Below are positions 42,691 through 52,680 of a stretch of DNA of 64,000 bases, piece after piece. Source of the DNA: RPQJ01 sp963744735. Its GTDB lineage: Bacteria; Pseudomonadota; Gammaproteobacteria; Steroidobacterales; Steroidobacteraceae. The stretch spans positions 186,001 through 250,000 of the forward strand of contig CAVUVH010000005.1 in the NCBI GenBank assembly GCA_963744735.1, read 5' to 3'. The translations under genes were made by a program, and so were the position numbers. A model generated the notes under the pieces. The model saw nothing but the letters and a program-made list of their open reading frames with translations. It made no database searches and was not told where the DNA came from. The stretch's first letter is position 1. Each line of letters starts with the position of its first letter.

Positions 42691-42768
42691 GTGGCGGCTT
42701 CGACGCCACGTGCGCATCGGTCGGTGGCGGGACGCAAGCGGGCAGAATGCCCGGCCACGCCCGCCACC
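42691..42768 (-). promoter_or_regulatory. pufA-pufL intercistronic hairpins
   Basis: Two inverted repeats lie in the 116-base gap. GTGGCG/CGCCAC (42691-42709) forms a six-pair stem. GGTGGCGGG (42723-42731) pairs with CCCGCCACC (42760-42768) and encloses a nested GGGCA-GAA-TGCCC hairpin (42740-42752). In Rhodobacter hairpins at this place protect the pufBA message; the same role is inferred. Confidence 0.65.
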
Positions 42769-42781
42769 AGTCGCGTGCGCG

Positions 42782-42980
42782 TCAGCCCAGCAGCGGCACG
42801 TCGGGCTGCGGCGTCACGACCTGTCGACGTCGCGGCCGGAGCCGCTCGCGGACCGTCCAGCCAGTTGAACTTGTCGGTGCTCAGCAGGATGAAGTGAATC
42901 ACCAGCGCCAGCACGAACAGGAACGTGAACAGGGCGACCAGTGATCGCCGCGGATCGAACAGCAGCCAGATGCGCCACAT
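42782..42980 (-). CDS. pufA: LH1 antenna alpha subunit (one or two frameshifts)
   Basis: Single-helix antenna polypeptide. It begins MWRIWLLFDPRRSLVALFTF and continues LFVLALVIHFILLSTDKFNW; the histidine in VIHFILLS ligates bacteriochlorophyll. The tail is disturbed by a shift near 42840; in the repaired frame it ends VTPQPDVPLLG. About 65 residues. An AGGAGGAA ribosome-binding site precedes the ATG at 42980. It follows pufB by 64 bases. Confidence 0.95.
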
Positions 42981-43044
42981 GTTCCTTCCTCCTATTTCAG
43001 TAACGTCAGGTAACGGTCGAATGAAAGTCGCGTACCAGGCACGG

Positions 43045-43194
43045 TCAGAACCACGGACGCCACAGCCACACGAGGAAGTGCGCAATGATCGCGATCACCG
43101 TGAACCGACGAAGCTCGTCACGAAGACGCTGTGAAACTCCTTCGCCTCGTTCGCTGTCAGCCCCGACAGCGAGCTCTCGCTTGTCTTCAGCCAT
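43045..43194 (-). CDS. pufB: LH1 antenna beta subunit (two compensating frameshifts)
   Basis: Single-helix antenna polypeptide. It begins MAEDKR; after a shift near 43175 it reads SLSGLTANEAKEFHSVFVTS, and after another near 43105 TVIAIIAHFLVWLWRPWF. The histidine in IAHFLVW is the bacteriochlorophyll ligand. About 49 residues. Its Shine-Dalgarno GGGAGGTGA is formed by the last codons and stop of bchZ, so there is no gap for a separate promoter directly upstream. Confidence 0.94.
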   Translation of the reverse strand: MAEDKRELAVGADSERGEGVSQRLRDELRRFTVIAIIAHFLVWLWRPWF

Positions 43195-43200
43195 TCGAAA

Positions 43201-44818
43201 TCACCTCCCAAGCGTGGCCTTGCAGCCATCGCCGCGCATGCCCTGCGCGACCCGGGATGCCGTGCGCGATGCCACGGCCGTCGTTCGACTGCCCGCCGGA
43301 GCCGCGCAGCAGACGCCGATTCGCTGGAGTCGCCGAGCGTGCACGCATGCGCGGCCTGCCCGTCGAACCTGGCGCCGCGCGCCTGCTGCGCACCTGCGGC
43401 GCGTCCGACGCTGACGCGCGTCGCCCGGCTGCGCGCGCGTCGCGCTCGGCCGCGTCGCGCAGCCGCTTGGCGGCCGAGATGCGCACCAGGACCGGCTCGG
43501 CCTCGAGCAGCTCGTCGAGCAGCCGCCGCGCGTCGTCGTCCCACGGCAGTTCCTCGTGCAGCCGCGCCGGCGTCGGCTCGACGCGGTCGAGCTCGGTGCC
43601 CAGCGGCAGGATGTGGAACAGCGCGTCGAACAGCGCGTTGCAGACTTCCTGCACCAGGTAGGTCGCGCCGGAATAGCCCATGAACGGCGTGCCGGTGTGG
43701 CGGCGGATGATCGCGCCCGGGAACGACGCCGGGATGTAGACGCGCGCGGCCGCCGCGCTTCGGCCAGGTACATGCGCTCGTTGTAGCTGCCGAACAGCAC
43801 CAGCGGCGGCTTCTCGTGCACCGCTGCGCGCACCGCGTCGTTGTCGGGCTTCACGCCCGGCATTGCGCGCGAACGCGAAGGTGCAGGGCAGGCCCATCTC
43901 GTCCTCGAGGAAGTGCCGCACGCCGCGCGCGTAGGTCTCGTTGGCGACGATGCGCGAAGCTCGCGGTGCCGAAGAAGTCCTGCGTCACCGAGCGCCACAG
44001 GTCCCACATCGGCTTGATCGTGGTGTGCTTCTCGCGCTCGATGAACGGCTCGGGATCGAGGCCCGAGCAGCTCGCCGAGCGTGCGCAGGAACTTGGTCGT
44101 GCTGTGCAGGCCGATCGGCGCCTGCAGGTAGGGCCGCTCCAGCGCCTCGCACAGCATGCGGCCGAACTCGCGGTACATGCAGACGTTGACGTCGGCGTCG
44201 GCCAGCTGCGCGATGTCGGCGAGGTGGCTGCCGAGCGGGAACACCATGTTGACCTCGGCGCCGATGCCTTCGACCAGCCGGCGGATCTCGGCCAGGTCGG
44301 ACTGGCATGTTGAAGGTGCCGTAGATCGGCCCGATGATGTTGACGCGCGGCTTCTCGCCCGGCGCTTGCGCGGCTTGCAGCGCCGGCACCTTGCTTCGGG
44401 CCGTACTCGGTCCACAGCCAGTACATCGCGCGGTTGGCGCACTGCCACTGGTCCTCGTCGATGGTGCGCGGCAGGAAGCGCTGGATGTTGGTGCCTTCGG
44501 GCGTCACGCCGCCGCCGATCATCTCGGCGATCGAGCCGGTGACCACCACCGCGGGCAGGTCGCGGATCGAGCGTCCGCGTGCGCGCGCTTCATCGCGCCT
44601 TCGGTGCCGTGCTGGCCGAGCTCTTCCTCGGCCAGGCCGGTGACGACGATCGGCAGCTCATGCGGCGGCAGCGCGTCGGTGTAATGCAGCACCGAGGTGA
44701 CCGGCAGGTTCTCGCAGCCCACCGGGCCGTCGATGACGACCTGCAGGCCCTTGATCGCGGTGAAGACGTAGACGGCGCCCCAGTAGCCGCCGGCGCGATC
44801 GTGATCGAGGACGAGCAT
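43201..44818 (-). CDS. bchZ: Chlorophyllide a reductase subunit Z (frameshifted)
   Basis: NifK-like subunit of the BchXYZ complex that reduces ring B. It starts MLVLDHDRAGGYWGAVYVFT, then VIDGPVGCENLPVTSVLHYT with a cluster cysteine, NIQRFLPRTIDEDQWQCANR, NMVFPLGSHLADIAQLADAD and GYSGATYLVQEVCNALFDAL. About 480 residues. Breaks occur along the gene, for instance a surplus base in FGTASFA at 43965. The end CKATLGR with TGA at 43201 is the frame that supplies the pufB ribosome-binding site. It overlaps bchY by one base. Confidence 0.94.
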
Positions 44819-46381
44819 CAGACCATCTCCTCGGCCTTGCGCGCCTTGGCCTGGCTTGACGAGCTTGCGCTCTGTACTGCTCGCGGAACTCCGGGCGGTC
44901 GCGCGGCATGTCTTCCCAGACGCCGGCCGCGTGGCCGCTGCCGACGCCGTCGAAGAACTCGCGCATCTGCGTCGAAGCGCGCCTTGTTGGCGAGCGCGGC
45001 GTTGACCACCTGCGCCAGCGAGCCGGCGCCGGCCGGGCCCATCAGCGGCCGCGCCGAGATCAGGTTGGTGAAGTACAGCGCCGGGCATGCGCGAGCTTCC
45101 TTGGCCTTCTGCACCACCGGCGTGGTGCCGATCGCGAGGTCGGGCTTGAACTCGCGCATCGCCGCGAGGTCCTGCTCGAGCGAGGCGCGGTACTGCACGT
45201 GCACGCCCTTGCGCCTCGAGCCATTCGCGGTCGGCGTCCGACCAGGGCGTGCGCGGGCAGGCGGTGCCGACGTAGCGCAGGTCGGCGCCGCTCTCGACCA
45301 GCAGCCGGGCGACCAGCAGCTCGGAGCCTTCGTAGCCCGACAGCGTGATGCGGCCCTTGATCGGCGTCGCGCGCCAGCGCCGCCTTGATCGCCGGCAGGA
45401 CGCGGTTCTTGCGCCGCGTCGATCTGTCGCCGCGGCGACGCCGCAGGCCTCGCCGATCGCCTCGCAGCCAGGCGGCGGTGCCGTCGTGGCCGACCGGCGC
45501 GGAGCCGACGATCGGGCGGCCGGCGGCCTCGAACTCGCGGAACGACTGGCGGTGTAGAACGGATGGATCGCGGCGACCGCCGCGCAGTCGAGCGCGGCAT
45601 ACAGCTCGCGCCATTCGCGCGTCGGCACCACCGGGCCGGCGGCCAGGCCCAGCGGCTCGAGCATCATGCCGATGCCCACCGGGTCGGCCGGGAACATCTC
45701 GCCGAGCAGCGTGACCGTCGGCTTGCCGCTGCGGCCGCCGCGCGGCGCCTGCACCGGGCCCTGCTCGGCCTCGTTGCGCGCGTAGCGCAGCATCGCGCCG
45801 GCCAGCACGTCCTTGGCCTCGGCATGGGTCGGCACGCCGAAGCCCGGCACGTCGATGCCGATGATGCGCACGCCGTTGATCTCCTTCGGCAGCAGCTGCA
45901 GCGGCACGCCCGAGGCGGTCGGCACGCAGAGGTTGATGATGACGATGGCGTCGTAGAGCGCCGGGATCGGCGAGCTTGAACACCGCCTCGCGGATGTCCT
46001 CGAACAGCTTGCCGGTGACCAGCGTCTCGGAGTTGAACGGCACGTAGCCGACGCGTGCGGCGCGCGCCGTAGAAGTGCGAGGTGAAGGTCAGGCCGTAGA
46101 CGCAGCAGGCCGAGCCCGACAGGATCGTCGCGGTGCGCCGCATGCGCAGGCCGACGCGCAGCGAGCCGAAGGCCGGGCACATGCTCTGCGGCTGGTCGTG
46201 CGGGCCCGCCGGGATAGTCGGCGCGCGTAGCGCTCGAGCGTCTCGCTCTTGCCGGCCGCCTGCGGCCGCGCGCTTCATCTCGTCCTTGCCGGCATGGCAG
46301 CCAGCCCGGCGCCGTCGCCGCCGTCGCCGGGCGGCTGGCGGCGGTCTGGCGCGATCGGCTGTCTGGGAGTCGGTGCGTCAT
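44818..46381 (-). CDS. bchY: Chlorophyllide a reductase subunit Y (frameshifted)
   Basis: NifD-like partner of BchZ. Conserved parts: PQSMCPAFGSLRVGLRMRRT with the first cluster cysteine, ATILSGSACCVYGLTFTSHF, GYVPFNSETLVTGKLFEDIR, IVIINLCVPTASGVPLQLLP and GIDVPGFGVPTHAEAKDVLA. It ends KARKAEEMV. About 515 residues. The start MTHRLPDS at 46381, 15 bases after the bchX stop, is likely but N-terminal shifts make it less firm. Confidence 0.94.
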
Positions 46382-46396
46382 GGCTGGCGTGCTGCG

Positions 46397-47416
46397 TCAG
46401 ACCGCGTCGTAGACGACTTCGAGCGACGGCTTCGACGATCTCGTGCTTGCCGCACATGTCGACAGCGTGGCCGGCTCCAGCACCACGTCGCGGCCGGTGA
46501 CTTCGGCCGAGAACAGGCCGAGCAGCTCGTCCTGCGTCAGCGGCTTCGGCCGCACCGGCGGCGCCTCGGCGACGTTGGTGCGCGAGCTCCTCGAACAGCG
46601 GCGCCCACTGCGTGCCCGGGCGGCCGATGATCTCGTAGTTGGCGCTCTTGCGGCGGATGTCGTCGTTGGCCGGGATCGCGGCGAGCACCGGGATGCCGGC
46701 GTGCTCGGCGAAGGCCTGCGCCTCGCCGGTGCCGTCGTCCTTGTTGATCACCATGCCGGCGACGCCGACGTTGCCGCCGAGCTTGCGGAAGTACTCGACC
46801 GCCGAGCAGACGTTGTTGGCGACGTAGAGCGACTGCAGGTCGTTGCTGGCCGACGACGATGACCTTCTGGCACATGTCGCGCGCGATCGGCAGGCCGAAG
46901 CCGCCGCAGACCACGTCGCCCAGGAAGTCGAGCAGCACGTAGTCGAAGCCCCAGTCGTGGAAGCCGAGCTTCTCGAGCGTCTCGAAGCCGTGGATGATGC
47001 CGCGCCCGCCGCAGCCGCGGCCGACTTCGGGGCCGCCGAGCTCCATCGCGAAGACGCCGTCGCGCTTGAAGCAGACGTCGCCGATCGCGACCGCCTCGCC
47101 GGCCAGCTTCTTCTTCGAGCAGGTCTCGATGATGGTCGGGCAGGCCTTGCCGCCGAACAGCAGGGAGGTGGTGTCGCTCTTCGGGTCGCAGCCGATCAGC
47201 AGCACCTTCTTGCCCTGCTGCGCCATCATGTAGCTGAGGTTGGCGAGCGTGAAGCTCTTGCCGATGCCGCCCTTGCCGTAGATCGCGATGATCTGCGTCT
47301 CCTTGGTGACCGGCGCCGGTCGGCACCGGATCGGGCTCGATCGCGGCTTCGGCGCGCAGCCGGTCCTTCATGCTGAACTGCACGATGACGTTGCCCGGAT
47401 GGCGTGGCTGACTCAT
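46397..47416 (-). CDS. bchX: Chlorophyllide a reductase iron protein BchX (frameshifted)
   Basis: NifH-like ATPase of the ring-B reductase. The N-terminal extension MSQPRHPGNVIVQFSMKDRL precedes the P-loop AIYGKGGIGKSFTLANLSYM. Cluster cysteines lie in ELGGPEVGRGCGGRGIIHGF and LDFLGDVVCGGFGLPIARDM. The C-terminus includes DMCGKHEIVEA and ends EVVYDAV. About 335 residues. Breaks lie near 47310, 46855, 46580, 46460 and 46430. Between 46600 and 47240 long stretches are uninterrupted. Confidence 0.95.
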
Positions 47417-48368
47417 GAGCAGCGCTCTCCAGTCGAGGACCATCTTCAGGCAGGCGGGATCGCCGAACGCGGTGCGGTAGGCGTCCTGCGGCGTCGCGGC
47501 CACGTCGCGCGGTGCGTGATCAGGCCGTCGAGCGACAGGCGGCCGCTGTCGACCAGCTCGCGCACCGCGAGCAGGTCGGCGCGCTGCCATTCGGCGGCGA
47601 CGCGGATGCGCGCCTCGCGCATGAAGGCCGGCGGGAAGCGAAGCGACAGCGGCTCGCTGTAGAAGCCGGCGAGCACGATCTCGCCGCCGGGCGCGAGGCG
47701 CGCGATCAGGCGTGTCGAGCAGCGCGGCGTCGCCGCTGACGTCGTAGATCGCGCGGTAGTCGCGCCGCGGGTCGTCGGCCGGGATCGACGACGTCGTAGC
47801 CGTCGGCGCCCGTCGCGCGCGCGCGGGATTGCGTCTCCCACACGGTCGGCGGCGGCGCACCGGCGAGCACGCAGGCGCGCGAGCAGGCGGCCGAGCACGC
47901 CGTGGCCGACGATCAGGTCCGGCGGCGCGGCGCGCCGTGCGCCGCGAGCGCGTGGTAGGCCGTGGCGGCCAGCGCCAGCAGCACGCCCTGCTCGCCGAGA
48001 TGTTCGTCGACGCGGCATGACGCGCGGCGCCGGGCACGACCAGCCGGGTGGCGGCGCCGCCGAACAGGCCGCGCACGTCGCCGAAGCAGCGGGCGCCGGG
48101 CACGAACACGCGGTCGCCGACCCGATGTCCCGAGTGCGGCCCGGCCCACGACCACGCGGCCGACCGATTCGTAGCCGGGCACCAGCGGATAGCCCATGCC
48201 CGGGAAACGGCGGCATGCGGCCCGTCCAGAGCAGGCGCTCGGTGCCGGTGCTGATGCCGCTCCACTCGATGTCGACGACGACGTCGTCGTCGCCGGGCGC
48301 GGTCAGCGGAAGCGCGCTGAGCACGAGACGGCCCGGCTCTTCGAGCACGACGGCAAGCGCGTCTCCAC
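47414..48368 (-). CDS. bchC: Bacteriochlorophyllide a dehydrogenase BchC (frameshifted)
   Basis: Oxidises the 3-hydroxyethyl group to 3-acetyl in the last ring-modification step; zinc-alcohol-dehydrogenase-like fold. Conserved parts: VVLEEPGRLVLSALPLTAPG, DDVVVDIEWSGISTGTERLL, WTGRMPPFPGMGYPLVPGYE, GARCFGDVRGLFGGAATRLV and LIARLAPGGEIVLAGFYSEP. GTG 48368 gives the usual N-terminus; ATG 48428 is possible but adds 20 unusual residues and would leave almost no leader after the promoter. About 315 residues. The end near the bchX ATG is approximate. Confidence 0.9.
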
Positions 48369-48434
48369 CCGGGCTGTCTGCAGGCTCGCGGATCGGCCGG
48401 AAGGCGCGACCGTGTCAAGTGCGTCCATTCGAAG

Positions 48435-48466
48435 TGTCAGTCTAGATTGACAGTTGACAGTGTCAA
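48435..48466 (-). promoter_or_regulatory. bchC promoter with a perfect PpsR-type operator
   Basis: TGTCA-GTCTAGAT-TGACA at 48435-48452 is a perfect match to TGT-N12-ACA and TGTCA-N8-TGACA. On the minus strand a consensus TTGACA (-35, 48461-48466) is followed after 16 bases by TAGACT (-10, 48439-48444). The operator covers the -10 element. Rhodobacter bchC is a classical CrtJ/PpsR target. Confidence 0.8.
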
Positions 48467-49655
48467 GCAATTCTTCACAGCGATTCGGCGCGACGGATTG
48501 CGGGCCGTCAGCACGCCGGTCAGCAGCGGCATGCGCGTCGGCGCCTGCGCGGACGGCATCGAAGCCCGCCTGCCGCAGCAGGCCGACAGTTGCTGCGGCC
48601 GTGCGCGGCCGGCCGCTGCCCATCGCCAGCAGGTAGAAGCCGAAATAGGCGTCGCCCATCGGCTCCGCCCCCGGCGTGCCGGCCATCGGCTCGGCGATCA
48701 GCAGCGTGCCGCCCGGCGGCAGCGCCCGCCGGACGCGCGCAGCAGGCCGAGCACGACCTGCGTCGTCGTGGTCGTGCAGGACGCGCACCAGCGAGACGAG
48801 GTCGGCGCCCGGCGGCAGCGGGTCGTGCGGAAGTCGCCGCCGATGCGCCGCGACCCGCGTCCCGCGAGGCCGGCGGCCGCGCAGGCGTTCGCGCGCCGCG
48901 CGACCACGGCCGGCAGGTCGAACAGCATCAGCTGCAGGTGCGGGGTGGCGCGCCGCGACCGCGGCGAGGAACGGCCCTCGCCGCCGCCGACGTCGAGCAG
49001 GCAGCGGTGCCGCGCCGAACGTAGGCGTCGAGCACCTCGTCCGCCACCAGCGGCTGCGAGGCCGCCATCAGCGCGCGAGTAGTCGCGCGACCCGCTCGGC
49101 GCCGAGCGACTGCCGGCGCGCCGGCCGTCGGCATAGGGCCAGTACCGCGCCAGCCGCGTCGCGCCCGTCGCGCGCAGCAGCGCCACCGGGTCGGCCAGGT
49201 CGGCGTAGAGCAGCGCGTGGTGCTCGACCATCGCCGCGACGCCGGGATTGCCGAGCAGCGCGCGCGCCGAGCGCGCCGAGGCCGTAGCGGCCGCCGCGCG
49301 GCGCTCGAGCAGGTCGCAGCGACGCGGCGGCGCGAGCAGGCGCGCGCGCCGCTCCGCGTCAGGCCGCAGCCGCCGCGGCCAGCTGCCGCCAGCGTCTGCG
49401 GGCCGTCCGCAGGCGCTCGAACAGGCGCAGCCGCACGCAGGCCAGCAGCACCTGCGAATAGACGAAGCCGGCGCAGAGGTCGAACAGCGCCTGGCGCGCC
49501 GCGCGCGCGATCGGCCGCATGAGCGGCAGCCGCGCGGCCCAGCGCTGGAAGCGCGGGCTCGGCGAGCAGGCGGTCGCGCCACGCGCGCCAGCGATCCGAG
49601 CAACGCCAGGGCCTGCCGCTCGGCGCATCGGGTCGACTCGCCGCGCGAGACGCAT
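48437..49655 (-). CDS. crtF: Hydroxyneurosporene O-methyltransferase CrtF (frameshifted)
   Basis: S-adenosylmethionine-dependent methyltransferase that O-methylates the C1 hydroxyl of acyclic carotenoids. Conserved parts: DRWRAWRDRLLAEPRFQRWA, RQALFDLCAGFVYSQVLLAC, NPGVAAMVEHHALLYADLAD, LLLDVGGGEGRFLAAV (SAM motif, repaired), LMLFDLPAVVARR and LLIAEPMAGTPGAEPMGDAY. About 400 residues. Both ends are uncertain: the start is one of several codons after the crtE stop, and the last open frame runs into the bchC promoter. Confidence 0.88.
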
Positions 49656-49674
49656 GCACGCGCGCCGGCCGGCG

Positions 49675-50539
49675 TCAGGCGACGCGGCGCAGCGAGTTCG
49701 GCGGGCACCAGGCGTCGGCTTCGGCAAGCATCAGCGCGCGCAGCTCGCCGGCGCCGGCGCAGGGCGGGATCGGCCTCGATCGCGCTGCGCGATCAGGTCG
49801 CGCAGGCGTGCAGCGCGCCCGCCGAGGCCGAGCTCGTGCACCGCGCTCGGGCGGCCGAGCGCGGCGTCGCGCCCGTCGGCTTGCCGAGCTCGCTCGCTCG
49901 CGCCGACACGTCGCGGATGTCGTCGGCCACCTGGTAGGCCTCGCCGAGCCACTCGCCGAGCGCGCGCCAGGCTGCGGGATCGTGCCCCGCCGTGGCGGCG
50001 CCGGCCGCGGTGGCCGCGGCGAACAGCGCGCCGGTCTTGGCGCGCTGGTAATCGGACAGCACGACGCGGGCTCGCATTCCCAGGCCTGCCCGGCGACGAT
50101 GCCGCCGGGCATGCCGACCGCGCGGCCGACGGTCGATGAGCAAGCGCCGGCAGCCGCGCCGGCTGCCGCGCACCGGCGACCGCGAGCGTCTGGAACGCCA
50201 GCACGATCAGCGCGTCGCCGGCCAGCACCGCCAGCCGCTCGCCGAAGGCGCGTGCACCGAGGGCCGGCCGCGCCGCGTGGCGGCGTCGTCGAAGCACGGC
50301 AGGTCGTCGTGCACCAGCGAGGCGCAATGCAGCAGTTCGATCGCCGCGGCGGCGGCGTCGGTCGCGCCGGGTCGTCGTCGCCGCAGGCGGGGGCGACCGC
50401 CAGGCACAAGCGCGGGCGGATGCGGGCGCCCGCCGGAAACACCGCGTGGCGCATGGCAGCCAGCAAGGCGGGGCGGACACTCCGGGGTGGAAGCCTGGCA
50501 GGAGGCGCCAGGGACTGCTCGATGCGCGGCGGCTTCCAT
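49675..50539 (-). CDS. crtE: Geranylgeranyl diphosphate synthase CrtE (frameshifted)
   Basis: Makes the C20 precursor for phytoene and the bacteriochlorophyll tail. First aspartate motif in ELLHCASLVHDDLPCFDDA, second in GEWLGEAYQVADDIRDVSA; also GRAVGMPGGIVAGQAWECE. About 287 residues. The start MEAAAHRAVPG at 50539 is in a normal position about 15 bases below the operator region. It heads the crtEF-bchCXYZ-puf-ispH run. Confidence 0.92.
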
Positions 50540-50554
50540 CGTCTCCGGGGAGAG

Positions 50555-50598
50555 TGTCAGATTTTGTTGTCACTCTCGGGTGTCACCGACTATAGACA
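50555..50598. promoter_or_regulatory. crtE-crtC intergenic PpsR-type operator and promoter
   Basis: TGTCA-CCGACTAT-AGACA (50581-50598) is a perfect TGT-N12-ACA. Two further TGTCA half-sites lie at 50555 and 50568. For crtC, TTGTCA (50567-50572) and TATAGA (50591-50596) with an 18-base spacer form a promoter whose -10 lies inside the operator. Confidence 0.75.
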
Positions 50599-50626
50599 CT
50601 TGCCCGCCCGGTCAACGCGGCTCCGC

Positions 50627-51540
50627 GTGTTGCCCGCCGCCGCTGGCCCGGGCCGGCCCTTCGACTGCCCCTGCCGCCGGCGGTTACGCATGGTGGTATG
50701 TCGATGCGCTCAGCGCCGACGGCCGCCATGGCTTGACGTGATCGCCTGCTCGGCAGCGTGTTCTCGCCCTACTATGCGCCGCGCGCGCCGGCAGGGCGCC
50801 GCCGATCCACTCAGCACTGCGCGTTCAACGTCGCGCTCTACGGTGTCGGCCGCTGGGCGATGACCGAACGCGCCGCGGCGACTGCGTCGTCGGCGCCTGA
50901 ACCCTCGGCCCGAGCGCGCTGGCCTGGGACGGCGAGCTGACCTCGACTCGACGAGGTCACCGCGCCCTGGCCGACGCGGATCCGCGGCAGGTGCGGGTAC
51001 AGCCGGCCGCGATGACCGAGTGCCATGCGCTGGACGGCGGGGCCGGCACCGCTGGCAGCCGATCGCGCCCGCGCCGGGTCGAAGTGGACTTCAGGCCCGG
51101 GCTGCGCTGGCAGCGGGCATGGCTACTTCGACTGCAACGCGGCGACCCGCCGCTCGAGGACGCGTTCGACGGCCTGGACCTGGTCCCGCGCGCAGCGGCG
51201 AGGACGAAACGGGTGTGTTCTACGACGTCGGCGCGGCGCGACGGCACGTCCTGGCGCTCGGCTTGAGCTTCGATCCCCGGGCAAACACGGGGACTTCCGC
51301 CGCCGCCGCCGTCGCGCTGCCCCGGACGCCGTGGCGCATCGCCCGCCGCGCACGAAGCGACCGGGCAGCGACGCCCGCGCGCGCCTGGAGGACGGGCCGT
51401 TCTACGCGCGTTCGGTGAGTGCCGGCACGGTCGGACGCCGGAGGTCGTGCACGAGAGCCTGTCGCTCGACGGTTCCGTCAGGCTGGGTGCAGACGCTGCT
51501 GCCGTTTCGGATGGGCCGCCGGAGCGCCGCGTGCTGCTGA
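50627..51540 (+). CDS. crtC: Carotenoid 1,2-hydratase CrtC (frameshifted)
   Basis: Adds water to the psi end group of neurosporene or lycopene. Conserved parts: AGGYAWWYVDALSADGRHGL, GSVFSPYYARAR (repaired), HCAFNVALYGVGRWAMTER, RWQGHGYFDCNAGDPPLEDA and TGVFYDVGAARRHVLALGLS. The end WVQTLLPFRMGRR with TGA 51538 is clear. About 300 residues. The start is poorly supported; a GTG at 50627 gives an N-terminus of plausible length. Divergent from crtE, convergent with crtB. Confidence 0.85.
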
Positions 51541-51553
51541 CGCGCGCGGCGAG

Positions 51554-52645
51554 TCAGCCGGCCTGCGCCACCGTGCACGGCCGGCCGATGTCACGGCGGG
51601 CGTTGCGCAAGGCCGCCTGCTCTTCCTGCTCGAGCCGCTTGAAAAGGTCGACGAGCCACACGATACGGCCTTCGGCGCCGCCGAGGTCCACGGCCGAGGG
51701 CGGCGCGGGCGCCGGAAGCGCCTGCACCGCCGCAGCAACCAGGAAGCGCGTCTCTTCGAGCGTCGCGCGGCCATGTCGCCGAAGCGGCGCGTGGCGGCGA
51801 CCGAGCCGCGCCAGCAGCCGGGACTTGCGCGACCACGACACGAACGCGCGGCCGCTGACCGAATCGAGCCCGCGGCGCGGACTTCGTGGCCGATCTCGCG
51901 GTACAGCAGGCGCGCCGCATGCATCGCGGGACGGCAGCCGAGGGCAGCGCCGCGATGCCGGCGGCCGCACGGTCGTAGAGCTCGTCCGCATGCGCCAGCA
52001 GGCGCTCGACGACGCGGCCGATGGCGGCGAGAACCGGCTCGGCCAGCCAGGCGTCGGCATCGATGCCGGCGTCGGCGAGCCAGTCGCGCGGCAGGTACAG
52101 CCGGCCGCGCCGCGCATCCTCGCCAACGTCGCGGGCGATGTTGGTGATCTGCATGGCCACGCCGAGGTCGCAGGCGCGCGCGAGCACCGCCGGATCGCGC
52201 GCGCCCATGAGCACGGCCATCATCGCGCCGACCGTGCCCGCGACGCGCGCCGCGTAGCGTCGAGATCGCCCAGCGTCTGCGTAGCGGCGGCCTTCCAGAT
52301 CCCACGCGAAGCCTCGAGCAGCGCCGCGGGAAGTTCGCGGGGGATCGAGCGGGTGCGCCACCACTTCGGCAAAGGCGCGGTCGGCCGCGATCGGCAGCGG
52401 CTTGCGCGCGTAGATCAGGTCGAGCCGCGAGTGCAGCAGCGCAAGTTCGGCGCGACGTCCTGCGCCGAGATCGACGGCATCGTCGGCCTGCGGCAGAAGG
52501 CATAGAGCGCTGTCGCGGCGCGGCGCACGGCGTCGGAGCGCGAATGAAGCCGCATGGAACGTCTTGATCCCGCCGCGCAGCAGCTCGCGCACGCCGCATG
52601 ATCCGCGGGGGTGGCGAGTATCGCGTCGGACGGTGACGTCTGCAT
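51554..52645 (-). CDS. crtB: Phytoene synthase CrtB (frameshifted)
   Basis: Condenses two geranylgeranyl diphosphates to phytoene. Conserved parts: GIKTFHAASFAL, TALYAFCRQADDAVDL with the first aspartate motif, MQITNIARDVGEDARRGRLY with the second (DxxxD) and LPRDWLADAGIDADAW. About 360 residues including an RLEQEEQAALRNARRD tail. The start MQTSPSDAILATPADHAA at 52645 is plausible. It faces the DUF3422 gene across 35 bases. Confidence 0.92.
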
Positions 52646-52680
52646 CGAAGGCCTGTCGCTCTTTGAGGGCGGGAGACAAT

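Noticed and set aside
46748..48418. A single 556-codon frame spanning bchC and bchX, suggesting a fusion protein
   Set aside because: The true BchC and BchX sequences lie in different frames of this stretch; the continuous frame results from indels and lack of stops in G+C-rich DNA.
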